Source of the DNA: Clostridia bacterium
GTDB taxonomy: Bacteria; Bacillota; Clostridia; Lachnospirales; Lachnospiraceae
NCBI GenBank assembly: GCA_910575245.1
Contig: CAJTEN010000002.1
Span: 21,185-85,184, forward strand
Length of the DNA: 64,000 nt
Reading direction: 5' to 3'
Of this stretch, positions 17,141-25,059 are shown in pieces. The number at the start of each line of letters is the position of its first letter. Position 1 is the stretch's first letter. Under the pieces are notes generated by a model. That model ran no database searches and was not told the DNA's origin. It saw nothing but the letters and a program-made list of their open reading frames with translations. A program made the translations under genes and the position numbers.

Positions 17141-17530
17141 ATGTCGGTTAATAAGTCATTGATTTCCGGGAGTACCGCCATGCTTATCCTCAGGCTGCTG
17201 GAGGATAAGGATATGTATGGGTATGAGATGATCGAGACGTTGGAGAAGAAATCGAACAATGTCTTTACCCTGAAAGCGGGGACGCTGTATCCGCTGCTGC
17301 ATTCCCTGGAGGAGAAAAACTATCTGACTTCGTATGAGAGCGAAGCAAACGGGAAACTGCGCAAATATTACAACATCACGAAAATGGGCAGAAAGTACCT
17401 GAAATCCCGGAAGGAGGAATGGCAGGAATACCAGACGGCAGTGCTTAATGTACTTGTACCCATGTCGGCTTCGGCACAAACGATTCACGGAAAGTGTTAC
17501 TGTTCCGTACTATGGGAGGGGATGGCTTAA
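17141..17530 (+). CDS. PadR-family transcriptional regulator
   Basis: A 129-residue PadR-type repressor. Start 17141 is chosen because GGAAGGAGAG lies directly upstream and the family begins at this point; the longer frame from 17009 adds an unrelated leader. The PadR winged helix is visible as AMLILRLLEDKDMYGYEMIE (about residues 11-30), the recognition-helix region FTLKAGTLYPLLHSLEEKNY (about 41-60) and the wing GKLRKYYNITKMGRKYL. These regulators bind short palindromes and respond to ligands or membrane stress. The stop abuts the ATG of the FtsW-like gene at 17531, so the pair is one operon, presumably controlled from the twin operators at 16919-16971. Confidence 0.88.
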   Translation: MSVNKSLISGSTAMLILRLLEDKDMYGYEMIETLEKKSNNVFTLKAGTLYPLLHSLEEKNYLTSYESEANGKLRKYYNITKMGRKYLKSRKEEWQEYQTAVLNVLVPMSASAQTIHGKCYCSVLWEGMA

Positions 17531-18904
17531 ATGGAAGAATTCATAAGAAATATTACGGATCAGATTCGCTGTGTAAGGGCGAGGGAATCTGTGGCAAGAG
17601 AAATATCGGACCATATCAAAGATCAGGCGGAAACTTATGAGAAGGCGGGTACGGAGCATGAAGAGGCAGTCAGGATGGCTCTGCGGGAGATGGGTGACCC
17701 GGTACAGATCGGGGTGGAACTGGACCGGATTCACAGACCGCAGATGGATATCAGGATGATTATGATGGTATTTGTGTTCAGTCTCGGCGGGCTTGCGCTG
17801 CAGTATTTCGGCGGAGGATATACCCGGGTGCCTGGTATCAACGCGGCTCCGGTATTTGCAGGTTTGTTCGGAAGGCAGTGCCTGGTCTTACTGCTGGCTT
17901 TTGCTGTGATGGTGGGGATGTATTTCCTGGACTATAGCTTTATCGGCCGCTATGGAATTGTGATCTATGCGGTGATGACGGTACTGTTTTTTGCCGGAAG
18001 AATAGTATTTACGGAGGTAAACGGAAGAATTCCGGTTATGTTCATGCTTACATATCTCTATGTTCCGGCCTATGCAGGCGTATTGTATCAGCAGCGGGGA
18101 AGAGGGTATGCCGCGGTCATACAAAGTATTGTGCTTCAGTTTATCACAGTAGTGCTTGTGAATGCTTTCACCAATTTACTGTCCGGCGCCAGTGTGATCT
18201 ATCTGATTCAGACGGTCATGCTTCTTCTGGCAATCCGCAGGGACTGGTTTGCGGTCAACAAGAAGACTGCCATGGCTGCGGCTGTGTTTGGGGCGGTGAT
18301 TCTTCCGCTTCTTCTGCTGGCGGCCTATATGGCTGTCAATCCGGGATTCCAAACCTTCAGGTTTGCCAGGTTGCATGCGTGGTTAAGACCTGAGGAGGAA
18401 TCGGCAGGTAGGGGATACGTGTATCTGTGGCTGAGGGAAGAACTGTCACACGCCAGAATGATCGGGAGCTCCGGGAGCACTCTCTGTACAGCAGATAATC
18501 TGGTTGACCCGATGTTTTCTACAGGTCCTTTTATTCTGCTTCAGATTATGTGTAACTGCGGAATACTGGTCGGTGTGTTTGTGGTTCTTGCCTTTGCCGC
18601 ATTGATTGTCCATATGTTCCGCATTGTGGGACAGCAGAAAAATCAGCTTGGATATATACTTTCGGCGGCATGCTTCATGATGTTCCTGATCAACTGCGTA
18701 GAGGGGGTTCTGATCAACTGCGGACTTTTTCCTTCCATGGAAGTACAGTTTCCTTTCTTGTCCTGTGGGGCAGGAGCCATGGTTACCTATGCGGTGTTTA
18801 TCGGATTGTTGCTGAGCATCTACCGCAATGAGAAGATCGTTACGGATTCGGTGGTTACGGGACGGCCGTATTGGCGGCTGACTGTCAAGCTGGAGAAAAG
18901 GTAG
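17531..18904 (+). CDS. FtsW/RodA/SpoVE-like membrane protein with permease-prefix N-terminus
   Basis: A 457-residue protein. Residues about 1-75 form a soluble helical prefix (ARESVAREISDHIKDQAETY, then HEEAVRMALREMGDP) of the permease-prefix or HAAS type that is often paired with PadR regulators. About ten membrane helices follow. Toward the end, the segments LVDPMFSTGPFILLQIMC, GLFPSMEVQFPFLSCGAG and VTYAVFIGLLLSIYR match the pattern of FtsW/RodA SEDS proteins (GLLPxTGxxLPFxSxGG). SEDS proteins are peptidoglycan glycosyltransferases; this divergent copy could act in stress- or sporulation-linked wall synthesis. The prefix domain suggests direct contact with the PadR encoded immediately upstream. 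A terminator follows. Confidence 0.8.
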   Translation: MEEFIRNITDQIRCVRARESVAREISDHIKDQAETYEKAGTEHEEAVRMALREMGDPVQIGVELDRIHRPQMDIRMIMMVFVFSLGGLALQYFGGGYTRVPGINAAPVFAGLFGRQCLVLLLAFAVMVGMYFLDYSFIGRYGIVIYAVMTVLFFAGRIVFTEVNGRIPVMFMLTYLYVPAYAGVLYQQRGRGYAAVIQSIVLQFITVVLVNAFTNLLSGASVIYLIQTVMLLLAIRRDWFAVNKKTAMAAAVFGAVILPLLLLAAYMAVNPGFQTFRFARLHAWLRPEEESAGRGYVYLWLREELSHARMIGSSGSTLCTADNLVDPMFSTGPFILLQIMCNCGILVGVFVVLAFAALIVHMFRIVGQQKNQLGYILSAACFMMFLINCVEGVLINCGLFPSMEVQFPFLSCGAGAMVTYAVFIGLLLSIYRNEKIVTDSVVTGRPYWRLTVKLEKR

Positions 18905-18910
18905 AGAAAA

Positions 18911-18948
18911 AACCTCCCGATATACTGTAGTATATTGGGAGGTTCTTT
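18911..18948 (+). terminator. Terminator after the PadR/FtsW-like operon
   Basis: AACCTCCCGATATACT (18911-18926) pairs with AGTATATTGGGAGGTT (18929-18944) with one G-T pair; the real loop is a little wider than the two bases left. CTTTCG follows on the plus strand and GTTTTTTC on the minus strand, so it may be bidirectional. Confidence 0.75.
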
Positions 18949-18987
18949 CGTCAAAATATGTCTTATTCTGTGAGGAACAGCCGTTGG

Positions 18988-19116
18988 CTATTCGTCCTCT
19001 GATTTTTCTTGCGGGTCATGCGTTTCAATGTATTCAATCAGATCAAGAATCTTAGAATCACTCATACCATTTAATCGGAGCTGCCTGATTAAATTAACAA
19101 TTTCTTTGCCGGTCAT
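18988..19116 (-). CDS. Small acidic-tailed hypothetical protein (42 residues)
   Basis: A short minus-strand gene with ATG at 19116 preceded by AAGGTGG about 9 bases away. The product begins MTGKEIVNLIRQLRLNG, then MSDSKILDLIEYIETHD, and ends in QEKSEDE. It is predicted to form two amphipathic helices with a charged tail, with no signal peptide or membrane span. Similar tiny proteins occur scattered through Clostridia chromosomes; I do not know the role. It points away from the CPBP protease gene and towards the terminator at 18911-18948. Confidence 0.55.
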   Translation of the reverse strand: MTGKEIVNLIRQLRLNGMSDSKILDLIEYIETHDPQEKSEDE

Positions 19117-19248
19117 ATCAATCACCCACCTTCTGGATATTTGTCTGATAAATACATTATATCAAAAGGGACATAAGGTGTAAAGGAGCCAAAAAATGTT
19201 CCGGAAACCTTGTTACGTGCAAGTTAAAGGATTCCTGAAAAGCACTAT

Positions 19249-20283
19249 TTATATTTCCGGTGCTTTTTCGCGGAACTCTTTGGCCAGCAGGAAGAACCCG
19301 AATAAGATGCCGTTAAGAAGCAGTGATGCAGGAATCATGGACCAGGTTACCTGCTGGTTCTCCATTACTTCCAGAGAATATTCATTGGCGACAACAACCG
19401 ACAGATTGTTATTCAGAAAGTGTAAGATCACAGGAACCCAGATATTATCGGTTTTCATGTAAGCCCAGGCAAAGAAGATGCCGAGTGTGACGCAGGTAAT
19501 TATCTGGGAGGATGTCATGATCAGGCCTCTGTCCGGAGTCGTATAGAAGAAAAAGTCAAGAAACACATGCCAGATTCCCCAGGCAACTCCCAGGATCAGA
19601 ACACCCTTGCGCAGGCCGAAGCGTTTCTGAAGCAGAGGCTGCAAATAATAACGCCATCCATATTCTTCACCGAAAAATGCCGCAAAAGCGAGAAAGAAGT
19701 TCACCGGTGTAAAAAGAAGATAGCTCCATGCGGCCGGATTGGCCAGAATTTCCAACATGATTTCTGCCTGCCCATCCGTGGCATAGGCAATCGTAGCCCG
19801 GCCGAAGTAAAGAACAAGAAATACGAGGATGCATAGAGCAGAAGATTTCCAGTTCTGCCATTTCAGCCCGTAGGCGGCTCTTTTCTTCCTGCCTGATATC
19901 AGCAGCGAAATCCAACAGAGGATACTTCCGGCTATGGTTGTATACTGGGATAGCAAAGACCACAGGGAAATCGATGTTCCGTTGAGGGTGGCGTTCTGCT
20001 CTGGCATGGCTATGGACAGGACGGCAAAAGCGAGCATCAGAATGGTTACCAGTATAAAGGTTATGTAGAAGCATTTCGGCAGCAGGCTGTCCTCTCTGCA
20101 GGTCAGCAGATAGGCTAACATTACGCCTGCCGCCGGATAGAACATCTGGGCAGTCGGAAATACGCTCATTTCCACCGATATGGTGCTTCCGTACCAAGTC
20201 AGGATTCCCATAACGTAAGTCACCCCGTAAGCAATAAGAAGAAAAATTAAAAGCTGTTTCCTGGTTTTTGTTGTTTCTGTCAT
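19249..20283 (-). CDS. CPBP-family intramembrane glutamic protease
   Basis: A 344-residue membrane protein with about eight helices. All three signature motifs of CPBP/Abi proteases (CAAX-protease and bacteriocin-processing family) are present: EEYGWRYYLQ (the EExxxR type), GIWHVFLD and HFLNNNL. The glutamates and histidines are the catalytic residues of this family, which cleaves substrates inside the membrane; bacterial members often give immunity to self-made peptides or process lipoproteins. It starts at 20283 with GGAAGTGAC upstream. It stands alone, so the substrate cannot be inferred from neighbours. Confidence 0.85.
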   Translation of the reverse strand: MTETTKTRKQLLIFLLIAYGVTYVMGILTWYGSTISVEMSVFPTAQMFYPAAGVMLAYLLTCREDSLLPKCFYITFILVTILMLAFAVLSIAMPEQNATLNGTSISLWSLLSQYTTIAGSILCWISLLISGRKKRAAYGLKWQNWKSSALCILVFLVLYFGRATIAYATDGQAEIMLEILANPAAWSYLLFTPVNFFLAFAAFFGEEYGWRYYLQPLLQKRFGLRKGVLILGVAWGIWHVFLDFFFYTTPDRGLIMTSSQIITCVTLGIFFAWAYMKTDNIWVPVILHFLNNNLSVVVANEYSLEVMENQQVTWSMIPASLLLNGILFGFFLLAKEFREKAPEI

Positions 20284-20501
20284 TTCATGTCACTTCCTTT
20301 TCCGTTTTTGATCCGGTGCTTCCCTTTACCGCTTCGTTTCGGCATGGAACTGTCCGGAATATATTGTGTCCGGCAGATTTGCATATACTTGCGTCGGCCA
20401 TACGATAAAGTGGTGAATGGAAGGGAGCAACGGGATATGATTTTGTATCATGATATCATGTAACGGTCCACGGAGGCTGTTTAGTGCCCCAAACGGTCAT
20501 T
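20284..20501. other. Intergenic stretch without a recognised gene
   Basis: Together with the LytTR relic, about 500 bases separate the CPBP gene from the XRE operon. In this part I see no open frame with a ribosome site, no strong hairpin and no repeat. It probably carries the promoter of the minus-strand CPBP gene, but no convincing -35/-10 pair was found. Confidence 0.4.
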
Positions 20502-20702
20502 TTATTGCCTGGATGGCAGTATTGTCAAGGAGCCACTGCCGCGGCTTACCCGTTCTGCAATGATCTTTAGACAGCGTGAAAGTCCGGCGTACATCTGCCC
20601 GGAATCCTGCTTGCAGATATAGTCCAGCGCTTCGCGATGATAGCGGAAGGTCTCAAAAGCCAGGTCGGAGAAACCGGTGACATAGATCAGGAATCCTCTG
20701 GC
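20502..20702 (-). pseudogene. LytTR response-regulator remnant
   Basis: The minus strand between 20702 and the TAA at 20502-20504 reads RGFLIYVTGFSDLAFETFRY followed by REALDYICKQDSGQMY and LSRCLKIIAERVSRG. This is the beta4-alpha4-beta5 part of an AgrA/LytTR-type receiver domain (relatives: IIFVTGxxEYAxxAF, then ALDYILKP). The phospho-acceptor half and the DNA-binding domain are both missing, and a stop precedes it. It is a relic of a deleted two-component system. Confidence 0.6.
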
Positions 20703-20732
20703 AATTTAAAAAAGACTAAAAGTAAAATATAT

Positions 20733-20761
20733 TTGACATATAGTATGCTATATGATACTAT
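20733..20761 (+). promoter_or_regulatory. Promoter and overlapping palindrome of the XRE-NatAB operon
   Basis: TTGACA (20733-20738) and TACTAT (20756-20761) are 17 bases apart. Two inverted repeats overlap them: ATATAG/CTATAT (20738-20743 and 20748-20753) and TAGTAT/ATACTA (20741-20746 and 20755-20760). Repressors of the short XRE class usually bind such sites at their own promoter, so autoregulation by the gene at 20787 is likely. Confidence 0.72.
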
Positions 20762-20786
20762 TAGGCAGAAAGAAAGGGGGAGGTAA

Positions 20787-20987
20787 ATGGCAAGGAACAT
20801 AGCCATCAAGGTGGCGCGGGCTGAGAAAGATATGACACAGAAGGAGCTTGCAGAGGCCGTCGGAATATCAAGGCAGACGGTGAATGCCATTGAGCAGGGA
20901 GAATATAATCCTACGATCAAACTATGCCGTTCCATCTGCCGCGTCCTGGGAAAGAGTTTCGATGATTTGTTCTGGGAAGAAGAATGA
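20787..20987 (+). CDS. Short XRE-family regulator (YqaE/YozG-like)
   Basis: A 66-residue protein made almost entirely of a helix-turn-helix: MTQKELAEAVGISRQTVNAI at about residues 16-35, then EQGEYNPTIKLCRSICRVLG and the acidic end DDLFWEEE. This is the compact XRE type that controls nearby transporter operons in Firmicutes. It starts 6 bases after GGGGGAGG. The operon continues with a small membrane protein and a NatAB-type exporter, which are its probable targets through the palindromes at its own promoter. Confidence 0.88.
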   Translation: MARNIAIKVARAEKDMTQKELAEAVGISRQTVNAIEQGEYNPTIKLCRSICRVLGKSFDDLFWEEE

Positions 20988-21073
20988 GAAGGCTCTGCCG
21001 GAAAGGACAGGTAAGATAACAGGAAGAATAAGGGATTATAGACAGGTAAGAGGACGGAATGGAGGATGTCATA

Positions 21074-21532
21074 ATGAAGAAAAGAAAAAACAGGTTGGAT
21101 GAGATGCAGGAGCAGAAACTGTTGAAGATTGAGCATAACGGCTGCTGGATTGCTTTTTGGGGATTGGGAATTGTGCTGGTGGTACAGTGGTGTCTGGGAG
21201 CGAAGGCAAGAGAGGTGGCAGGCGAGTGGATCGTTTTTATGTGTCTGGCATGGTATATTGGGATTGCCTGCGTGAGAAACGGTATCTGGGACAGAAAACT
21301 GCCTCCTACACCGAAGGCGAATCTGTTTGCAAGCATTCTTGCGGGAATTGTTGTCGGGGTTATTTTCTTTTCCACTTCTTATGCTACGTATCATGCGTTT
21401 CTGGGGTCTGCGGCCACGGGAATATTCATGATGACGATGACGGCAGGAATTTGTTTTGCGGCGGTCTCAGCCATCGCGGCTCTTTATCGGAAGAGAGTGG
21501 AGAAGCTGGAGGCAGAGGAGGATGAGGAATGA
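21074..21532 (+). CDS. Four-helix membrane protein (DUF6773-like) in the NatAB operon
   Basis: A 152-residue protein with a basic start (MKKRKNRLDEMQEQKLLKIE), four hydrophobic stretches (around WIAFWGLGIVLVVQW, WIVFMCLAWYIGIAC, FASILAGIVVGVIFF and GIFMMTMTAGICFAAVSAI) and a charged tail KRVEKLEAEEDEE. ATG 21074 is preferred over 21059 because GGAGG at 21061-21065 then lies 8 bases upstream. Genes of this kind commonly sit between a short XRE repressor and an ABC transporter in Lachnospiraceae; I recall them as DUF6773 but cannot verify this. Role unknown; it may sense the membrane signal for the XRE repressor. Confidence 0.7.
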   Translation: MKKRKNRLDEMQEQKLLKIEHNGCWIAFWGLGIVLVVQWCLGAKAREVAGEWIVFMCLAWYIGIACVRNGIWDRKLPPTPKANLFASILAGIVVGVIFFSTSYATYHAFLGSAATGIFMMTMTAGICFAAVSAIAALYRKRVEKLEAEEDEE

Positions 21533-21592
21533 GGAAGGGTATTATGTTCATGGGAATTTATGTCGGGAAAGATATGGAGGTGCAAGCATAGA

Positions 21593-22357
21593 ATGATTAC
21601 AGCGGAGCATCTGGTGAAAACATTTACCAGAAATGAGAAAAAGAACAGAAAGACCGAGATCAACGCCGTGGATGATATCTCGCTGACAGTGAGGGAGGGA
21701 GAAATTGTAGGAATTCTGGGGCCTAACGGCGCCGGTAAGACAACAATGCTCAGGATGATGTCCAAACTGATGAAGCCGACCGGCGGGCAGGTCAGTATCA
21801 GGATCGGTAAGACAGAGATTTCGGATGAGATTGAGGTCAAGAGACATATTGGTTATCTGTCCAACAATACGAAACTTTACGGCAGGCTTTCTGCCAGGGA
21901 ACTGTTGCAGATGCTGGGGACGATCTATGGAATGACACAGGAAGATACGGAGCGGAAGATTGACCAGATCAGCAATATTTTGTCCATGGAATCCTTTATC
22001 GATAACCGGATCGAGAAGTTATCCACAGGGCAGACGCAGAGGGCATCCATCGCCAGATGCCTTATACATGACCCGCAGGTCTATATTTTTGACGAGCCGA
22101 CGCTGGGGCTGGATATCATCAGCAGCGCGGCAATCATCGAATTTATGAAAGGGGAGCGGGAGAGGGGAAAGACGGTGCTCTATTCCACCCATTACATGGA
22201 AGAGGCGGAATATCTGTGTGACCGTATTGTTATGATCCATCAGGGAAAAATTATCAGCGAGGGGACACCTGCCGCGCTGAAGGCACAGACGGGACAGGGC
22301 AGTCTGCGAGATATTTTCTCAGGACTGATTCAGGAGGGAAGACGGAATGAATACTAA
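21593..22357 (+). CDS. NatA-type ABC transporter ATP-binding protein
   Basis: A 254-residue ABC ATPase that powers the NatB-like permease next to it. Visible: Walker A GPNGAGKTT, the ABC signature LSTGQTQRASIARCL with T for the usual G, Walker B VYIFDEPTLGLD and the switch histidine in YSTHYMEEAEYLCDR. Start 21593 gives the family-typical MITAEHLVKTF; the frame is open back to 21560. It overlaps the permease gene by 11 bases. NatA proteins of Bacillus drive sodium or drug efflux, and many relatives give peptide resistance; the exact substrate here is unknown. Confidence 0.9.
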   Translation: MITAEHLVKTFTRNEKKNRKTEINAVDDISLTVREGEIVGILGPNGAGKTTMLRMMSKLMKPTGGQVSIRIGKTEISDEIEVKRHIGYLSNNTKLYGRLSARELLQMLGTIYGMTQEDTERKIDQISNILSMESFIDNRIEKLSTGQTQRASIARCLIHDPQVYIFDEPTLGLDIISSAAIIEFMKGERERGKTVLYSTHYMEEAEYLCDRIVMIHQGKIISEGTPAALKAQTGQGSLRDIFSGLIQEGRRNEY

Positions 22358-24398
22358 GATTATCAGAACACTGGTGAAAAAGGAGATGCTTGATGTCTTC
22401 CGGGACAAGAAGACGATGATTATGATGGTGTTGGTGCCGGTGATTTTGTATCCGCTGATTTTTGTGGGAGCCATGCAGTTTATGAGTTTTATCTCATCGA
22501 GCATGGAGACGCAGAATTACCGGATAGCGGTCGATGCAAAAGACGGGGACGCTTTTATACATAAGCTGACGGAGCAGCCAGCGGGTGAGGAAAGAAGCAG
22601 GAAGGAAACGGAGATTATAACAATTGTTGACGCGGCAGCTGTTCCTGATTATGAAACCGCCTTAAATGAAGAGAGCATTGATGTGTATGTTTCCGGGCAG
22701 CTGCGGGAAGGGAAGATGCAGTATGATGTGTATTATCTGTCTTCCGTCACCAATTCAGCCTATGCGGCCAATATTGTCATGGAGGCATTTGATGAGCTTA
22801 AGGAAGAGATGACGAGACAGAAGATTCAGGAAGCAGGTATGGATCTGCACGAGATCCTGGAGCCGATCGCGTATGAGAAGAAGGACACTGCAAGTAACGA
22901 GCAGTCGCTGGGCAGTATTATGGGTTCTATCCTGCCGTTTATGCTGATCATAAGCCTGCTGATGGGCACTATGTATCCTGCAATCGATACGACGGCAGGA
23001 GAACGGGAGCGGGGAACGCTGGAAACGATCCTGACACTGCCCGTTACGAACAGACAGTTAATTGTATCGAAGTTTATTACGGTAGCTTTAATCGGTATGA
23101 TTTCAGCACTCCTGAATATCCTGTCCATGGGCGGTATTGCGCTGTATATGTATGCGATCATGGATATGCAGACGGATATGGGAACTTTTGATATGGGGAA
23201 ATTCGCTCCGGCTGTTTTAGTCTGTATGCTGTCCGTCTTTGCATTTTCCCTGTTCATCAGTGCCGTGACTATGTGTGTGACCTCCTTTGCGAAAAGCTAT
23301 AAGGAGGCGAACAATTATATTACGCCTCTGATGCTGGTGGTGATGTTTATAGGATATATCGGTTTTATCCCGAATCTGGAACTGACGCAGTCCATGGCGA
23401 TGATGCCGGTGGCGAATATCTGCCTTCTGATCAAGAACATGCTGGCATTTAAGGTGGATTATGCGGCAATCGCGGTGGTACTGATCAGTAATGTGGCATA
23501 TGCGGTGATCGCGATCCTGTTCCTAAGTAAAATCTATGACAGTGAAGCGATTTTGTTCTCGGAGCAGAAGGGCAGCCTGCAGCTGTTTGAAAAGAGGAGC
23601 AACCTCCAAAAGGGCGGTGTGCCCACGGCGGCGGATGTCTGGTTTGTGGCGGCGCTTACGATTCTTTTGATTCTGTATGCGGGCAGTCTGCTGCAGGTTA
23701 AATTCGGGTTGGCAGGAGTCTTTGGAACCCAGCTGATTTTGCTTCTGGTGCCGCTTGCACTGGTTATTTATACGAAAAGAGATATCAGGCAGACATATGG
23801 TTTTGCGCGGACGAAAGTATCTGCCTTTATCGGTGGGGTATTTATGATTACGGGATTCTTTCCTATTAATATTGTGCTTGCCTCCGGCCTGATGAAGCTG
23901 TTCCCGGCAAGTACGGATAACGTGGAGACGGCTTTTGCAGGGATCATGGGAGACAATATATGTGCGGCTTTACTTGTGATCGCACTGGCTCCGGCGGTCT
24001 GTGAGGAGATGCTGTTCCGTGGGATGATTCTGCATTCCTTGAAAGCGAGATACCGTGCGGTGTCGGCAATCGCCATAACGTCGGTTCTGTTCGGATTTTA
24101 TCATATGAGTCTGGTGAAGTTTGTCCCAACGGGGCTGCTCGGACTGGTATTATGTTATGTGGTATGGCGGACAGGAAGTATCTATCCGGCTATGCTGATG
24201 CATTTTTTGAACAATGCTTACAGTGTGATGGTATCCTATTATCCGGAGCAGGTAGGAAGGGTGCTTCCGATGTTGTGCCAGGAGACATTGTCGTTTTCAG
24301 ACGGAATGATCCTGTGCGGGGCAGGGCTGATCTTGCTGGGAATCGGAGGCGGCATATTTTTCCGCGGGCGTCGGCCTGCCAGCGCAGACAGCGTGTGA
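22347..24398 (+). CDS. NatB-type ABC permease fused to a CPBP protease domain
   Basis: A 683-residue fusion. The N-terminal 400 residues are a NatB-like exporter: one helix near 25-45, a large outside domain, then a helix bundle with TTAGERERGTLETILTLPVT near residue 212, the conserved element of this family. A linker follows (FSEQKGSLQLFEKR), then about six more helices holding the CPBP glutamic protease motifs CEEMLFRGM (about 552), FYHMS (about 584) and HFLNN (about 618). The protease may process a peptide while the exporter removes it, or act as immunity. Such fusions are known in Clostridia. It is followed by a convergent response-regulator gene. Confidence 0.88.
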   Translation: MNTKIIRTLVKKEMLDVFRDKKTMIMMVLVPVILYPLIFVGAMQFMSFISSSMETQNYRIAVDAKDGDAFIHKLTEQPAGEERSRKETEIITIVDAAAVPDYETALNEESIDVYVSGQLREGKMQYDVYYLSSVTNSAYAANIVMEAFDELKEEMTRQKIQEAGMDLHEILEPIAYEKKDTASNEQSLGSIMGSILPFMLIISLLMGTMYPAIDTTAGERERGTLETILTLPVTNRQLIVSKFITVALIGMISALLNILSMGGIALYMYAIMDMQTDMGTFDMGKFAPAVLVCMLSVFAFSLFISAVTMCVTSFAKSYKEANNYITPLMLVVMFIGYIGFIPNLELTQSMAMMPVANICLLIKNMLAFKVDYAAIAVVLISNVAYAVIAILFLSKIYDSEAILFSEQKGSLQLFEKRSNLQKGGVPTAADVWFVAALTILLILYAGSLLQVKFGLAGVFGTQLILLLVPLALVIYTKRDIRQTYGFARTKVSAFIGGVFMITGFFPINIVLASGLMKLFPASTDNVETAFAGIMGDNICAALLVIALAPAVCEEMLFRGMILHSLKARYRAVSAIAITSVLFGFYHMSLVKFVPTGLLGLVLCYVVWRTGSIYPAMLMHFLNNAYSVMVSYYPEQVGRVLPMLCQETLSFSDGMILCGAGLILLGIGGGIFFRGRRPASADSV

Positions 24399-24444
24399 AC
24401 AGCAGCATATGCGGCAGCCCGCTGTTTTAGCAGGATCTTTTAGC

Positions 24445-25059
24445 CTAACAAATGGGAGGAATATACCCCATTTGAATAGCCTTTGTTACAGCCTCAACGG
24501 ATGAGGTAACACCAAGTTTTTCAAATATATGCTGTAAATGATTCGATAAAGTACGCTCGCTGATATAGAGTGTGGCAGCAATCTCCTTTCGCTTCATGCC
24601 ATTGGCGATAAACCGCAGAATTTGCTTTTCGCAGTCAGTCAATTCCTCTATAAACGAAATTTTACGGTTGAAAATAAAAGCGCCCTGTGATATTTGGGAA
24701 AGGAAGGATACCAGTTTTTCAGGCTCTGTATTCTTGTTGATAAATCCCCTTGCCCCGATTTTTTCTGCTTCCCTGCGGTATACCGGCAAGTCGTAGCCGG
24801 ACAGGATCACGATCTTTTGCTCCGGATATCGGCACAACAGTTGCCTGGTTAATTCCAGGCCGTCTTCGGACGCTATGTTCTTTAAGTTGATATCCATAAG
24901 CAGGATGTCCGGCCTGCTGGTATCAATGTAGCTGTCCAACAGGGAAATATCACTGATGCTTTCAAAGGATGTGATCTCCGGATAATCCGATAAGGCAATC
25001 TCCAGACTTTTTGAAAATAAGGCGTGGTCATCGATTAATAAAATATTGATAAGAAACAT
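24445..25059 (-). CDS. NarL/LuxR-family response regulator
   Basis: A 204-residue regulator. The receiver domain has the acidic pair D10/D11 (LLIDDH), phospho-acceptor D56 in LLMDINLKN and the conserved lysine in GFINKNTEP. The C-terminal LuxR helix-turn-helix follows (CEKQILRFIANGMKRKEIAA, then LYISERTLSNHLQHIFEKLG). It overlaps the 3' end of the sensor kinase gene by 32 bases, so the two form a coupled pair. It is the last gene of the minus-strand cluster that starts with the BceAB-type transporter. Its targets are not evident; the adjacent transporters are candidates. Confidence 0.92.
   Translation of the reverse strand: MFLINILLIDDHALFSKSLEIALSDYPEITSFESISDISLLDSYIDTSRPDILLMDINLKNIASEDGLELTRQLLCRYPEQKIVILSGYDLPVYRREAEKIGARGFINKNTEPEKLVSFLSQISQGAFIFNRKISFIEELTDCEKQILRFIANGMKRKEIAATLYISERTLSNHLQHIFEKLGVTSSVEAVTKAIQMGYIPPIC

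Noticed and set aside
20687-21394. A 235-codon minus-strand frame opposite the XRE and DUF6773-like genes
   Set aside because: The plus-strand genes have promoter, ribosome sites and family motifs; the antisense frame has none.
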